Source: Endozoicomonas atrinae (lineage in GTDB: Bacteria; Pseudomonadota; Gammaproteobacteria; Pseudomonadales; Endozoicomonadaceae). From it: 33,329 nt of DNA. The first letter of the stretch is position 1. The number at the start of each line of letters is the position of its first letter. The translations under genes were made by a program, and so were the position numbers. The notes beneath the pieces were generated by a model. That model made no database searches. It worked only from the letters and a program-made list of their open reading frames with translations, and was not told the DNA's origin. Of this stretch, positions 1 through 7,802 are shown piece after piece. Location: assembly GCF_001647025.1 (NCBI RefSeq), contig NZ_LUKQ02000045.1, forward strand, positions 1-33,329, given 5' to 3'.

Positions 1-81
1 GTCCTCTCGATTGGTCATGGCGCTGCTCCCTGCTTGATACCAACAGGAAAACAATCGGCCAGAAAAGGGTTAATCGGGAGG

Positions 82-1032
82 TCAAATTAAACTGGTGTTT
101 TGAAGACTTATTACATCGGTGATGACAGTTCCATCCAAAATACCATCAGCCATCGAAATATCGGGCCATATAACTAATCGCTGGGGAAAGAAACCAAACC
201 TGGCCGCGAACGCCAAAGGCTTCCATTTATCAATATTGGTAAGGCCACTCTGAACCGTCGTCACCCCTTTTTCCAGATATTCCTGCTGGCTCTTCTGGAG
301 CATTTCAGCGATTCTTACCAAAGACAGATTCAATGCTGCAGCAACGACAGGATCCTGCGCTTTTTCCTTCAGTAACCCAGTAACGTTGCCCTTACTGTCT
401 CTTACAATCTCTCCACCTGTTGGGTCCTTGCTGTCACGAGTTATTCCCATGATTTCCAGGCCCAGTGTATTGATCATGACCATATGTCCGGAAATATGAA
501 GTACTGCGACAGGGTGCTCTGTTGAAACTTGATCAAGGTCTTCTTTGCTCAGGAAGCGCTTCTCCAGAATCATGGTATCGTCGAAGCCAAAACCGATGAT
601 CCACTCTCCTTCAGGGGTTGCGTCACCCATTACCTTCAATTCGTTCAGTGCATCCTTGATAGACAACGTACTGCCAATAGGGGGACTGTTCAAATCAGCT
701 GCAACAGCACTTAAGCCGCTACCAGGAAAGTGACCATGGGCTTCGATAAATCCGGGTAGCAGTGTTTTTCCTGCCAGGTCGATATACTCTGCCTCTGGTG
801 AGGCCTGACTTAGAACAGCCTCTTCTGAGCCAACGGCAATAATAATACCCTGTTCAACCAGCACCGCTTCTGCAGTGTAGTTCTCCTGATCCATTGTCAG
901 TACCGTTGAGTTCAGAAATACCTGTTGGTCAGGAGGAGAGGGATTGAGCTGATACCAGATAAAGTAAAGGCCTGCGGTCACTAAAAAGAACAGAACCAGA
1001 AAAGCCTGTAAGACTCGGCGTAGGACAAACAT
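82..1032 (-). CDS. Membrane-anchored amidohydrolase (amidohydrolase 3 / YtcJ-like), C-terminally short
   Basis: The N-terminus is a hydrophobic anchor (about residues 5-27, no lipobox seen). A typical amidohydrolase entry follows: a short beta-sandwich segment, then LPGFIEAHGHF, with the HxH metal motif at H99 and H101. This fits the YtcJ-like amidohydrolase_3 family, metal-dependent hydrolases of unclear substrate. Family members are usually around 550 residues; this one stops at 316, after the first part of the TIM barrel, so the later metal ligands are missing. The ATG at 1032 is preceded by an AGGGGC ribosome site. The last ~15 residues do not resemble the family, which suggests a frameshift or deletion near the stop. 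The product is probably inactive. Family call is firm; substrate unknown. Confidence 0.75.
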   Translation of the reverse strand: MFVLRRVLQAFLVLFFLVTAGLYFIWYQLNPSPPDQQVFLNSTVLTMDQENYTAEAVLVEQGIIIAVGSEEAVLSQASPEAEYIDLAGKTLLPGFIEAHGHFPGSGLSAVAADLNSPPIGSTLSIKDALNELKVMGDATPEGEWIIGFGFDDTMILEKRFLSKEDLDQVSTEHPVAVLHISGHMVMINTLGLEIMGITRDSKDPTGGEIVRDSKGNVTGLLKEKAQDPVVAAALNLSLVRIAEMLQKSQQEYLEKGVTTVQSGLTNIDKWKPLAFAARFGFFPQRLVIWPDISMADGILDGTVITDVISLQNTSLI

Positions 1033-1243
1033 ATAAGCCCCTTTTTTTCTTATTATTTATGCAGTTGTCGTATCACAGGATGCGAGCTGGCCACAGTGTG
1101 CAGGGGATTAAAACGCAAAGCAATAATTTTACACTGCCGTATGCTTTACCTGTTGATGTGATCACTGGACCGACAGAACTCATTTGCCTGTACCATAGTG
1201 ACCTACAATGCAGTGATTGCTGTAAAACATTGAAGGTAGTTTG

Positions 1244-1606
1244 ATGGATATACTTTTATTTCTGCTGGTACAGATAGCCATTCTGGCGATTTATGGATTT
1301 ATTATTTTTATCTCTGCCCGTCTTCTTCCGGGAGTGGAGATTGAAAATTATTCGATAGCCTTTATTGTTGCCTTGGTATTGACCTGCCTAAACCTTCTGG
1401 TTAAACCCATTCTGATGATATTAGCGCTACCAATCACGATTCTTACTCTTGGATTATTTACCTGGGTTATTAATGCTCTGATCCTGGTCTTCTCCAGCAA
1501 GCTGGTTGATGGATTTGAGATCAAGAACTTTGGCTGGGCAATGTTGATGAGCCTGATCATGGGCATCTTCAAAATGTTTGCCGTGATCTCATTTCCCTTT
1601 CTATAG
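1244..1606 (+). CDS. Phage holin family 4 (YvlD-like) small membrane protein
   Basis: A 120-residue, almost wholly hydrophobic protein with four predicted membrane helices and short polar loops. The pattern 'SARLLPGVEIENYSIAFIVA', then 'TCLNLLVKPILMILALPITI', then 'LVDGFEIKNFGWAM' is characteristic of the phage_holin_4_2/YvlD family. Despite the name, most members are chromosomal membrane proteins of unknown role rather than lysis holins. I chose the ATG at 1244 over the TTG at 1241 because GAAGG at 1232 sits at normal spacing. Length is normal for the family. It stands alone, divergent from the amidohydrolase, and its stop is just before the rRNA-type terminator at 1625. Confidence 0.8.
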   Translation: MDILLFLLVQIAILAIYGFIIFISARLLPGVEIENYSIAFIVALVLTCLNLLVKPILMILALPITILTLGLFTWVINALILVFSSKLVDGFEIKNFGWAMLMSLIMGIFKMFAVISFPFL

Positions 1607-1624
1607 TTTTTCACCACACATAGC

Positions 1625-1657
1625 AAAAACCCCGACAGATTGCTCTATCGGGGTTTG
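1625..1657 (-). terminator. Rho-independent terminator of the rRNA-operon remnant
   Basis: A 9-bp inverted repeat, AAACCCCGA (1627-1635) and TCGGGGTTT (1648-1656). Read on the minus strand the right arm runs into five T residues. It lies downstream of the 5S-like remnant and would also stop plus-strand transcription from the holin-like gene, whose stop codon is at 1606. Confidence 0.75.
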
Positions 1658-1660
1658 CAG

Positions 1661-1678
1661 CCTTGAGCGAGCTCAAGG
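1661..1678. repeat. Perfect hairpin between 5S remnant and terminator
   Basis: CCTTGAGC (1661-1668) and GCTCAAGG (1671-1678) form a perfect 8-bp stem with a GA loop. On the minus strand it lies between the 5S-like remnant and the terminator, as a processing hairpin at the end of an rRNA operon would. Confidence 0.6.
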
Positions 1679-1685
1679 TAAATAG

Positions 1686-1752
1686 TGGTGCCTGGCGATG
1701 ACCTACTCTCACATGGGGAGGGAAAATCGTAGAACCCCTGCTACTAGGCACT
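1686..1752 (-). pseudogene. Degenerate 5S rRNA remnant (3' end conserved)
   Basis: Read on the minus strand, 1721 to 1686 matches the conserved 3' end of gammaproteobacterial 5S rRNA: CCCCATG, then GAGAGTAGG, then CGCCAGGCACC. A short 5'-like segment, AGTGCCTAG, lies at 1744-1752 and can pair with AGGCAC as helix I of 5S does. Only about 67 nt separate the two ends instead of about 120, so the central loops are missing. Followed by a hairpin and terminator, it looks like the tail of an rRNA operon that suffered a deletion or rearrangement. The 3' match is clear; the 5' assignment is inference. Confidence 0.6.
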
Positions 1753-1903
1753 ATATTACCAATAATAAACAACCCTACACCCCTTGATATATCTGGCATT
1801 ATGAGCTAACTAGTAAGATCATACCAGAAAGTTGCAATACCGTTTCGGCAGAATGAGTCCGAATTTATTCCGAATCAATGAACAATGATTGGGGTTGAGG
1901 GAG

Positions 1904-3118
1904 ATGATCAAGAAAATCACTGAAAGCAGTGTATCAAAAATGGGTGAGAAAGCCCTTAGGGACAATGAGATCCGTGGGTTCTCCTGCCAGTTAAAGAAAA
2001 CCGGCAAGTACTTCTACTACGAATACAAATCCCCCGTTACCGGAACCAACCGAAAACACCCCCTTGGCAAACATGGGGAGATCACCGTCGAACAGGCCCG
2101 GACGATGGCACGAGCAGCTTCTGGGGATGTGGCAACGGGGAACGACCCGCAGGAACAAAAGCGAGAGCGTCGCAAGGCGATTGAAAAAAATCGACAAAAT
2201 ACCCTGCGGGCTTTTATTGAAGGCGACTTCAGAAGCGTCACCCCCGAAATAACGGCGGACGAAGCCGAGAAAAATATCAAACGTCATTTCGCAAAGTGGC
2301 TTGATAAGCCCATGTCCCAGATTACCGCCTTTGATATGAGCAAGTGGCTCAACAATTACCCCGGAGCCCCATCGGGTGGCAACCGGATTATGAACGATCT
2401 TCGGGGCATTCTGACCAAAGCGGTCGCTGCGGGTTATCTGGAGAAAACCCCGATGTCCGAAGTCAAACGGCTCAAAGAGGACAAGAGCAAAAAGATCAAA
2501 TACCTGACCCGTGACTATGAGAAAAAACTCATGGCCGGTCTGGATCAATACGACGATTACCGTCGGGAACTGGATAACCAGTACGAAGGCAAGTTTGCCG
2601 ATATGCTCCGGCCATTAGTCATGGTGGCCATCCACACCGGTATGCGTAAAGGTGAACTGCTCAACCTCAAGGTAAACGACATTGATTTCGCATCCGGAGT
2701 CATTACCGTGGTGGGTATGGGGGATCATTCCGACAGCCATCCTAAAAAGAAAGCACGCACCAAATCACTACAAACCCGCTACATTCCCCTAAACGTCATA
2801 TCAGCCACCATTCTCACAGACTGGCTCGACCAAACAGGCCACACCGACCTGGTCTTCCCAAATAGCTCTGGTCAGAGAGCCAGTCACAAGCACATAGACC
2901 GACGCTGGTATAAAGCCAGGGAAGCGGCAGGACTGACCGGCAAAATCGATTTCCATGGGTTGCGACATACCTTCGGCACCCGTCTTGCTGAGCTTCGAGT
3001 GGATCTTGTCACCATCCAGGAACTGATGGGCCATGAGTCATTGGATGTCACCGCCAAATACCTCCACACCAGCCCGGAACGGAAACAGATGGCCATATCA
3101 GAGTTGGAAAGCTATTAG
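1904..3118 (+). CDS. Tyrosine recombinase / site-specific integrase (DUF4102-type arm-binding domain)
   Basis: A 404-residue integrase complete in all domains. Residues ~10-90 form an arm-binding domain of the P4-type (DUF4102) class, ~100-190 the core-binding SAM-like domain, and ~200-400 the catalytic domain. The catalytic residues are visible: R248 in HTGMRKGE, H351 and R354 in HGLRHTF, H377 in LMGHES, and the nucleophile Y386 in AKYLH. It should cut and rejoin DNA at an attachment site through a 3'-phosphotyrosine. I prefer ATG 1904 (GAGGGAG just upstream, closely spaced) over TTG 1889, which has no ribosome site. It starts about 150 bp from the 5S remnant, suggesting that this rRNA tail is, or was, its attachment region. 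Nothing looks broken. Confidence 0.93.
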   Translation: MIKKITESSVSKMGEKALRDNEIRGFSCQLKKTGKYFYYEYKSPVTGTNRKHPLGKHGEITVEQARTMARAASGDVATGNDPQEQKRERRKAIEKNRQNTLRAFIEGDFRSVTPEITADEAEKNIKRHFAKWLDKPMSQITAFDMSKWLNNYPGAPSGGNRIMNDLRGILTKAVAAGYLEKTPMSEVKRLKEDKSKKIKYLTRDYEKKLMAGLDQYDDYRRELDNQYEGKFADMLRPLVMVAIHTGMRKGELLNLKVNDIDFASGVITVVGMGDHSDSHPKKKARTKSLQTRYIPLNVISATILTDWLDQTGHTDLVFPNSSGQRASHKHIDRRWYKAREAAGLTGKIDFHGLRHTFGTRLAELRVDLVTIQELMGHESLDVTAKYLHTSPERKQMAISELESY

Positions 3119-3175
3119 CCTGCAACACGATTCAACCATGGACTCCCCTGTCAAAACGTGGCAACAATAAGTTTT

Positions 3176-3190
3176 GATACGTATCGATAC
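3176..3190. promoter_or_regulatory. Two overlapping 10-bp palindromes downstream of the integrase
   Basis: GATACGTATC (3176-3185) and GTATCGATAC (3181-3190) are each perfect palindromes and share five bases. They lie between the integrase stop and the small AP2-like gene, 94 bp before its start, so they could be an operator or recombinase/excisionase site. Function is inferred from position only. Confidence 0.35.
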
Positions 3191-3283
3191 TTACACCTTC
3201 CAAGTGGTTAATAATCGCGCACCTTCAGGAGGACGGGCTGACGCCAGACCTGCAATCCACAACACAGGGAATCATCACCAGTC

Positions 3284-3505
3284 ATGATAAACATCGAAAA
3301 ATACACACTGTGGGATGGGCAAACCGGCTGGCAGGCACGATTTCAGCTTGAGGAAGGCGACACATCGGAGACCGTTCACACCCGTCGTTTCAGCTGTGCC
3401 AAATACGGTGAACGTGCTTTTCAGAAGGCACTGGAATGGATCGAACGACAATACTATCAGCCAGAAACTGCCGAATTCGATGAAGTCCCCGGTCAGGTTG
3501 ATTGA
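3284..3505 (+). CDS. Small AP2-like DNA-binding protein, candidate integrase accessory factor
   Basis: A 73-residue protein. It has a W-x-A-x-F strand and then RRFSCAKYGERAFQKALEW, which follows the pattern of AP2/integrase-AP2 domains (a basic beta strand, R-F-S, K-Y-G, then an amphipathic helix). Such domains bind DNA and occur in phage endonucleases and integrase N-termini. It begins 165 bp after the integrase, on the same strand, with AGGGA upstream of the ATG. The neighbourhood suggests a directionality or regulatory role for the recombinase, but there is no direct evidence. The acidic C-terminal tail (PETAEFDEV) is not part of the domain. It could instead be an unrelated small orphan. 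Confidence 0.5.
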   Translation: MINIEKYTLWDGQTGWQARFQLEEGDTSETVHTRRFSCAKYGERAFQKALEWIERQYYQPETAEFDEVPGQVD

Positions 3506-3690
3506 CCAATGTCTCACCGGATCAGTGTGCCCGACATTGTGTAGCCCCTGACGGTGACCAGATCACCAGGGCCGGATTACCTATTGCAAGAGGATGGACT
3601 GACCCGACTCAGGCTTGCCGCGACTATTTAGCCCCACTTTCCCGCTCGGGTCTCTGCCTGTTAACTACACGACCAGTTTATAATGAAGCC

Positions 3691-4536
3691 CTACTTCACG
3701 TATTCACGACGCCACTGCCGGGTTCCATGCACAATCACCGTGCCGATAACCAGAAAACAGAGTGACAGGATGATCTTTGACAACGTGGTGTCCTTGATCA
3801 ATTCGCTCACTGCATCATTATGCCAAAATTCACCAAAGCGAATAAAACCGCCGATCGGCGTAAAGATCACCATGGCAATCACAGACGATAAAGCCGAGCG
3901 AATCACAAAGCCAAGGTTCTGCACTTTTCTGCGGAGCTTTTGAAAAATCAAGATATTGACCATATCGGTTACAAACAGGGCACACCCCAGGGCCATAAAG
4001 TTATCAGTCAGTTCCCTGATCAGTGGGTCCAACCCCATCCATTCAGCCCACCACTGCCCCAGCAGACCGACCACCACCAGTACGGCAGAAACATCCACCA
4101 CCAAACTTCTGGCCCGCCGATACCCGTAGAGTTCTGAAATGCAATCCAGAAACGTAAAGGACAGCGAAAAGGAAAGTGATGCTCCCGTCAGGATAACCCC
4201 CAGCACCTCAGTTTGCCCGAGAAACGCCAGCGGGCAGAGAAAGACCGCCACCATATACGCCAGGCGCAATAGCCGCAGCAGGGTATGTTGTGAGGAGACT
4301 GAGAAAGAGTGCCCACCGAAGGTACAATGATCGGTGAACACAAACGGATGGCCTTGCAACAGCTTGTGGAGCCTGGCCCGATCCTGTCGGTTCAAGTCAT
4401 CCACCTGACCGGTTTCTATGAAGGTTCGGATTTTTCGGTGTGTAGTCAGGCCAGCCTTGTCGACCAGCACCTCATCCTTTTCCGGATCGTAATCGAGTAA
4501 TCGCATAGTGTTAACAGCCCTGTTGTTATTGTTCAT
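3691..4536 (-). CDS. VUT-family (YhhQ-like) membrane transporter with N-terminal cytosolic extension
   Basis: 281 residues. The C-terminal ~190 residues hold about six membrane helices and the family landmark FTFLDCISELYGYRRAR, the counterpart of the 'TD-x-x-x-E-x-Y-G-x-x-R-A' loop of VUT proteins. 'FVTDMVNILIFQKLRRK' fits the second conserved cytoplasmic loop. Characterised members (YhhQ) take up queuosine precursors such as preQ0/preQ1; substrate here is inferred from family only. Residues 1-~85 are a charged soluble extension that YhhQ (about 220 residues) lacks. Start is uncertain between 4536 and the ATG at 4506. It lies 18 bp after the CI-like regulator on the same strand, probably one transcript. 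A transporter of this class in a putative mobile element is unusual. Confidence 0.7.
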   Translation of the reverse strand: MNNNNRAVNTMRLLDYDPEKDEVLVDKAGLTTHRKIRTFIETGQVDDLNRQDRARLHKLLQGHPFVFTDHCTFGGHSFSVSSQHTLLRLLRLAYMVAVFLCPLAFLGQTEVLGVILTGASLSFSLSFTFLDCISELYGYRRARSLVVDVSAVLVVVGLLGQWWAEWMGLDPLIRELTDNFMALGCALFVTDMVNILIFQKLRRKVQNLGFVIRSALSSVIAMVIFTPIGGFIRFGEFWHNDAVSELIKDTTLSKIILSLCFLVIGTVIVHGTRQWRREYVK

Positions 4537-4554
4537 GGTCCATCATCACCCCTT

Positions 4555-5181
4555 TTACGTTCTGACCGCCTCCTCACTGGGTTCTGCCTGCCAGTAGTCC
4601 ATGTTTCTCACTCTGCCGATCACCTCCATATCAGGATCTTTGCTGTAGACGCAATCCATTCCCTGGTAATGGGCCACAAAACTGCCCAATCGTTTTCGCC
4701 CCTCCCCGTTGATCCAGGCAACAAAAAATCCGGGGCCCGGGCGCGATTCCCGCTCTACCGTCAGCAGCGTGTAGGCCGGAAAATAATCATTGGTCTCCGG
4801 AACATAGAGGTAGCAATACCGCTCCTCCTCTACCGGTATATGCCGGTGGCTGCTGAAAATATTCGGTACTTCCGCCTCGATCTCGTAGCTGTCGCCTTCA
4901 TTCGGTACGACCGTTACCGTTCTGAAGTAGCGGCGATGCCGGGGAACCGTGCGTTCATGGTCGTACGGTTCACCAATTCCGGCGCCCAGCCAGTGAGGGC
5001 TAACCCCCATGGCTTCCGCCAGTGTATCGAGGTACTTATGAGGGGTACGAATTTCGCCCTGGGACAACCGGTAAAGATACCCCCGGTCAATGCCCGTTTT
5101 ACGGGCCAGTTTGGGTACGCTGGAAATGGCTGCCAACTCCATGGCCTGTTGCAGCCGTCTGGCCATCTCCGGGTGATTCAT
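4555..5181 (-). CDS. CI-like helix-turn-helix regulator with S24-like C-terminal domain
   Basis: 208 residues from the ATG at 5181. An N-terminal Cro/CI-type helix-turn-helix (~residues 5-65, SSVPKLARKTGIDRGYLYRL then a PHKYLDTLAEAMGV helix) is followed by a C-terminal domain resembling the S24/LexA-like fold (ETNDYFPAYTLLTVERESRP, GRKRLGSFVAHYQG). The Ser/Lys pair of self-cleaving repressors is not obvious, so it may be non-cleaving. It probably binds operators near its own promoter and controls the small operon or the neighbouring integrase. A longer in-frame start at 5244 would sit inside the upstream ORF; the 5181 ATG has GGAGGG 9 bp upstream and an ATGA overlap with that ORF, so it is preferred. 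Confidence 0.75.
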   Translation of the reverse strand: MNHPEMARRLQQAMELAAISSVPKLARKTGIDRGYLYRLSQGEIRTPHKYLDTLAEAMGVSPHWLGAGIGEPYDHERTVPRHRRYFRTVTVVPNEGDSYEIEAEVPNIFSSHRHIPVEEERYCYLYVPETNDYFPAYTLLTVERESRPGPGFFVAWINGEGRKRLGSFVAHYQGMDCVYSKDPDMEVIGRVRNMDYWQAEPSEEAVRT

Positions 5182-5351
5182 GGGTGACTGCCCTCCTCCT
5201 GCCCATATCGGCAGCGAATAACATCCAGTGCGATGACCAGCCATTTTTCGCCACGGCGGTCCAGTTTATCCAGCTCCGTAACGATGATGGTCAGCGACTG
5301 ATTCATCTCGTTGAGATCCGGAGGAAGGTTCGGTGTGCCATCTACGTCCAT
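5178..5351 (-). CDS. Small 57-residue ORF translationally coupled to the CI-like regulator
   Basis: The ATG at 5351 opens a 57-codon frame (MDVDGTPNLPPDLNEMNQSL at its start, ending QEEGSHP). Its TGA at 5178-5180 overlaps the regulator ATG as ATGA, the usual sign of translational coupling. The product is acidic at the N-terminus with an amphipathic middle (SLTIIVTELDKLDRRGEKW, then LVIALDVI) that could form two helices. I recognise no family. Position at the head of a regulator operon in an element with an integrase suggests a small regulator or partner of the repressor. The overlap and its ribosome site (GGAGG inside its own 3' end) support its being real. Confidence 0.55.
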   Translation of the reverse strand: MDVDGTPNLPPDLNEMNQSLTIIVTELDKLDRRGEKWLVIALDVIRCRYGQEEGSHP

Positions 5352-5717
5352 GTAGAAAGTCCTGCAGTTCGTTTATGAAAACTACCTACCGAACATTTAT
5401 CCTATTCACTCACCCTGAAGATTTCAACACTGTTTGATGTATTTTGTACCATTTTTTAAACAGACTGGAGACATGATGAACATTCACAGACAATGGAGCC
5501 GCCAACCGGGATGCATTTGGCCTGCCCGCATCACCGCAAAAAACCATTCAGAAACAGGGGGAATGCGTGAAAGGAGCACTGACGATTGAGGAAGAAAATA
5601 GAGCAAGGGTTCTGTGCAACCGACACAAAACCATGGGCATGGGTCAGACAAATTTCCGTCAAGAAGTAACGGCCACGGCTAGCCACCTGATCCAATTGAA
5701 TAATCTTTCAGATGCTA
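5352..5717. other. Non-coding stretch between the regulator operon and pagL
   Basis: About 366 bp with no convincing gene. The part nearest 5352 is AT-rich and must contain the promoter and probably the operator of the minus-strand regulator operon; I cannot point to a clear -35/-10 pair. The remainder lies downstream of pagL. Short frames here look like shadows. Confidence 0.5.
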
Positions 5718-6314
5718 TCACCACCAATACCCGAACTGTACGACTCCAAAATCCAGTCCTTCATTTTGTGGATGGATATGAGCATTGGAATAGTGAAACC
5801 ACCCGGCAGAAAGCTCATACTGCATCTGCCCACCAAAGCGCCCCCCCAGCAACGTACGAATCTCAAACTGAGTATGCCCACCCATATTGATAGGTGACCT
5901 CAACTTCTTTTCAATATCTTTTTTGGATTGATAACTGAGGCCAACCCCGGCATCGACAAAAAGTCGCATCCAGTCCGAGGTATTATGTTCAAGACGAAAG
6001 ACAGGGGAAAAGCTGATAGCGTGGACATCCGCAGCCCCATCTGGGCTTGGCTCATCTTCCGGTCCAAGCTGGCTGGCCCAGAAATTCACGGCCAGATCGG
6101 AAAAGCCGGTCAACTGCCAAGTGTCGGAATCCTCAAACCAGGTTCTATTCCAGTCCCAACGGAGGCTGGCCCGGTAATCATTGAGTTCAGCTTTATTATG
6201 AAGATAGTGACCATAACCGATGGCAGCACCATCTGGCGTGAGATCATAAGCGGAAGATAATGCGGGGGTAATTGCCATCGCCAGGGCAAAGCCGCGGAGA
6301 GATCCTTTCTCCAT
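5718..6314 (-). CDS. pagL: Lipid A 3-O-deacylase, PagL-like acyloxyacyl hydrolase
   Basis: 198 residues with a signal peptide (MEKGSLRGFALAMAITPALSSA, cleavage after about residue 22) and an eight-strand beta-barrel pattern of alternating aromatic residues ending in FGYWW, a typical outer-membrane C-terminus. The PagL signature is HYSNAHIHPQNEG, with catalytic H174 and S176. The third catalytic position of Pseudomonas PagL (Glu, 14 residues after the His) is Asp188 here, a conservative change. The enzyme removes the 3-O-linked acyl chain of lipid A at the outer membrane. GGAGT lies at good spacing before the ATG. It is downstream of kpsS, separated by 162 AT-rich bases, so it probably has its own promoter. 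Confidence 0.8.
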   Translation of the reverse strand: MEKGSLRGFALAMAITPALSSAYDLTPDGAAIGYGHYLHNKAELNDYRASLRWDWNRTWFEDSDTWQLTGFSDLAVNFWASQLGPEDEPSPDGAADVHAISFSPVFRLEHNTSDWMRLFVDAGVGLSYQSKKDIEKKLRSPINMGGHTQFEIRTLLGGRFGGQMQYELSAGWFHYSNAHIHPQNEGLDFGVVQFGYWW

Positions 6315-6476
6315 TTTGGTACAACTCCTTACTGATCATTTCAAGCAAATCGCTGTACGGCCTTGCTCATGCGATATCTATCAGTATTGATGGAGTTTTA
6401 AATTGCTATAGCGATATGAATAGATTATTTTGAATGATTTAATGAAATTAAAATTCTAAAAATGAATAAACAGCTG

Positions 6477-7751
6477 CTAAGCAACCGCTCCTTCTTCATT
6501 AGCTACCACTTGCACCGGCTCAGCCACATTAACAATGTCTCCTACGGAGATCGGCTCAAACTTCTTCTCATAAAAAAGCCGCGCATTACGACAACTCAGC
6601 GGCAGCTCATTAAAGAAACTGCCATTAATCTGACTCTCACGAAAAATCATCGAATGCAAACGATTGAACAATTCCGAATGCACCGGCTCGGGAGCCTTCC
6701 AGAACTGATCCAGGGAACATTGCGACGTCAGGTGGCGAATATCGTAAAAGGCCCGGCCTGTTACTTTCACCGGCAGGTTATGGAGCAACGCAGAAATACC
6801 GACAGTGCTGTTGACCGTCACCACTCCCCGGGTATGGTGATACAGGGCAGGCAGTGGAATATCATGGCAATAGATAATGCGCCCAACCACGCCGTACTGC
6901 AGCGCCAGCTGTTCAATCATTTGACGATAATCGGTATACCCCCTATCCATCGGATGATGCTTTAACACCAGAAAATCCCTGTGATCGGCATTGTCCGCAA
7001 AAGAGGCAACCACCTCTTCAATAAATGCCTCTACTGACGGGTAATCCGAGTGGTAAAGCATCTGTGAATCATCGTGAACCTGCAATGCTACAAGAAAAAA
7101 ATGGCCACTCAGCTCACCGGTTAACTTCTGTCCAATATGCCGGTCACACCACTTGTTCAGGTATTTACGACCAAAGCCACGAATCCATTTTGCCCCTTCT
7201 ACCATGGGTGAAAAAGCCCGATGATGCTGATAACCAGCAAATCGCCTACGTTGAAACCAGGCAGCCCAATAATAGAGCGCAGCATACCGCACACGCTCAC
7301 CCATTGATGGCGGCATAGGTACCTCAGCACTCAGCCGTTGGCTGGAAGCCGATGCCAACCCTATTAATGAAAAATCCAGGCTTGACAAATCATTGACCCC
7401 ACCACGTTCCAGAGTAATAGTGTCCGGACGCAGGTAGCCTTCCTCGAACACCATAAACTGAACCCCAAGCCGTTCGCAGATCGGTTTGGCCAGCCGATGG
7501 TACAAGCGGCAGTCCCCCATCAGAAACACCGCCTGAATCCGGTGTTCTGACAAATAGCTTTCCAGAAATTCAGGCCACTGAATAGCTGAACCGGTGTAAT
7601 CAAAGCAGCAGTCCGCACCACCGTATAAACGATCCCCACCATTAAAATTAATCTTATGGGTGACATACCCATGGGCAGAAAACTCCCGGGCCAGTTCCCG
7701 AAAGAATGGCCCCAGCGGACCCTGAAGAAAAAGAATCGGTTTCGACTGCAT
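6477..7751 (-). CDS. kpsS: Capsule polysaccharide Kdo transferase KpsS/LipB
   Basis: 424 residues matching KpsS/LipB of ABC-dependent capsule systems, which adds the first beta-Kdo to the phosphatidylglycerol anchor and so starts the poly-Kdo linker, at the inner face of the inner membrane. Visible landmarks are the N-terminal LFLQGPLGPFF, the VFEEGYLRPD motif shared with KpsC, and the LKHHPMDRG segment that corresponds to the H-P motif of these GT-B-like enzymes. E. coli KpsS is about 390 residues; the length here is closer to LipB. ATG 7751 is preferred to GTG 7754. It starts 51 bp after kpsC ends and is almost certainly cotranscribed with it. Confidence 0.93.
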   Translation of the reverse strand: MQSKPILFLQGPLGPFFRELAREFSAHGYVTHKINFNGGDRLYGGADCCFDYTGSAIQWPEFLESYLSEHRIQAVFLMGDCRLYHRLAKPICERLGVQFMVFEEGYLRPDTITLERGGVNDLSSLDFSLIGLASASSQRLSAEVPMPPSMGERVRYAALYYWAAWFQRRRFAGYQHHRAFSPMVEGAKWIRGFGRKYLNKWCDRHIGQKLTGELSGHFFLVALQVHDDSQMLYHSDYPSVEAFIEEVVASFADNADHRDFLVLKHHPMDRGYTDYRQMIEQLALQYGVVGRIIYCHDIPLPALYHHTRGVVTVNSTVGISALLHNLPVKVTGRAFYDIRHLTSQCSLDQFWKAPEPVHSELFNRLHSMIFRESQINGSFFNELPLSCRNARLFYEKKFEPISVGDIVNVAEPVQVVANEEGAVA

Positions 7752-7802
7752 CACTCGTACTTCTTGTTATCACCTGAAAAAGAGTCAGGGATCATCGCTC
7801 CT

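Noticed and set aside
1-18. A minus-strand gene start at 18 (ATG after GGAGCA)
   Set aside because: The ribosome site is plausible but only six codons (MTNRED) are in the window, too few to support a gene.
3502-3765. An 87-aa plus-strand frame after the AP2-like gene
   Set aside because: It begins at a weak start over the preceding stop codon, runs into the transporter gene on the other strand and resembles no family.
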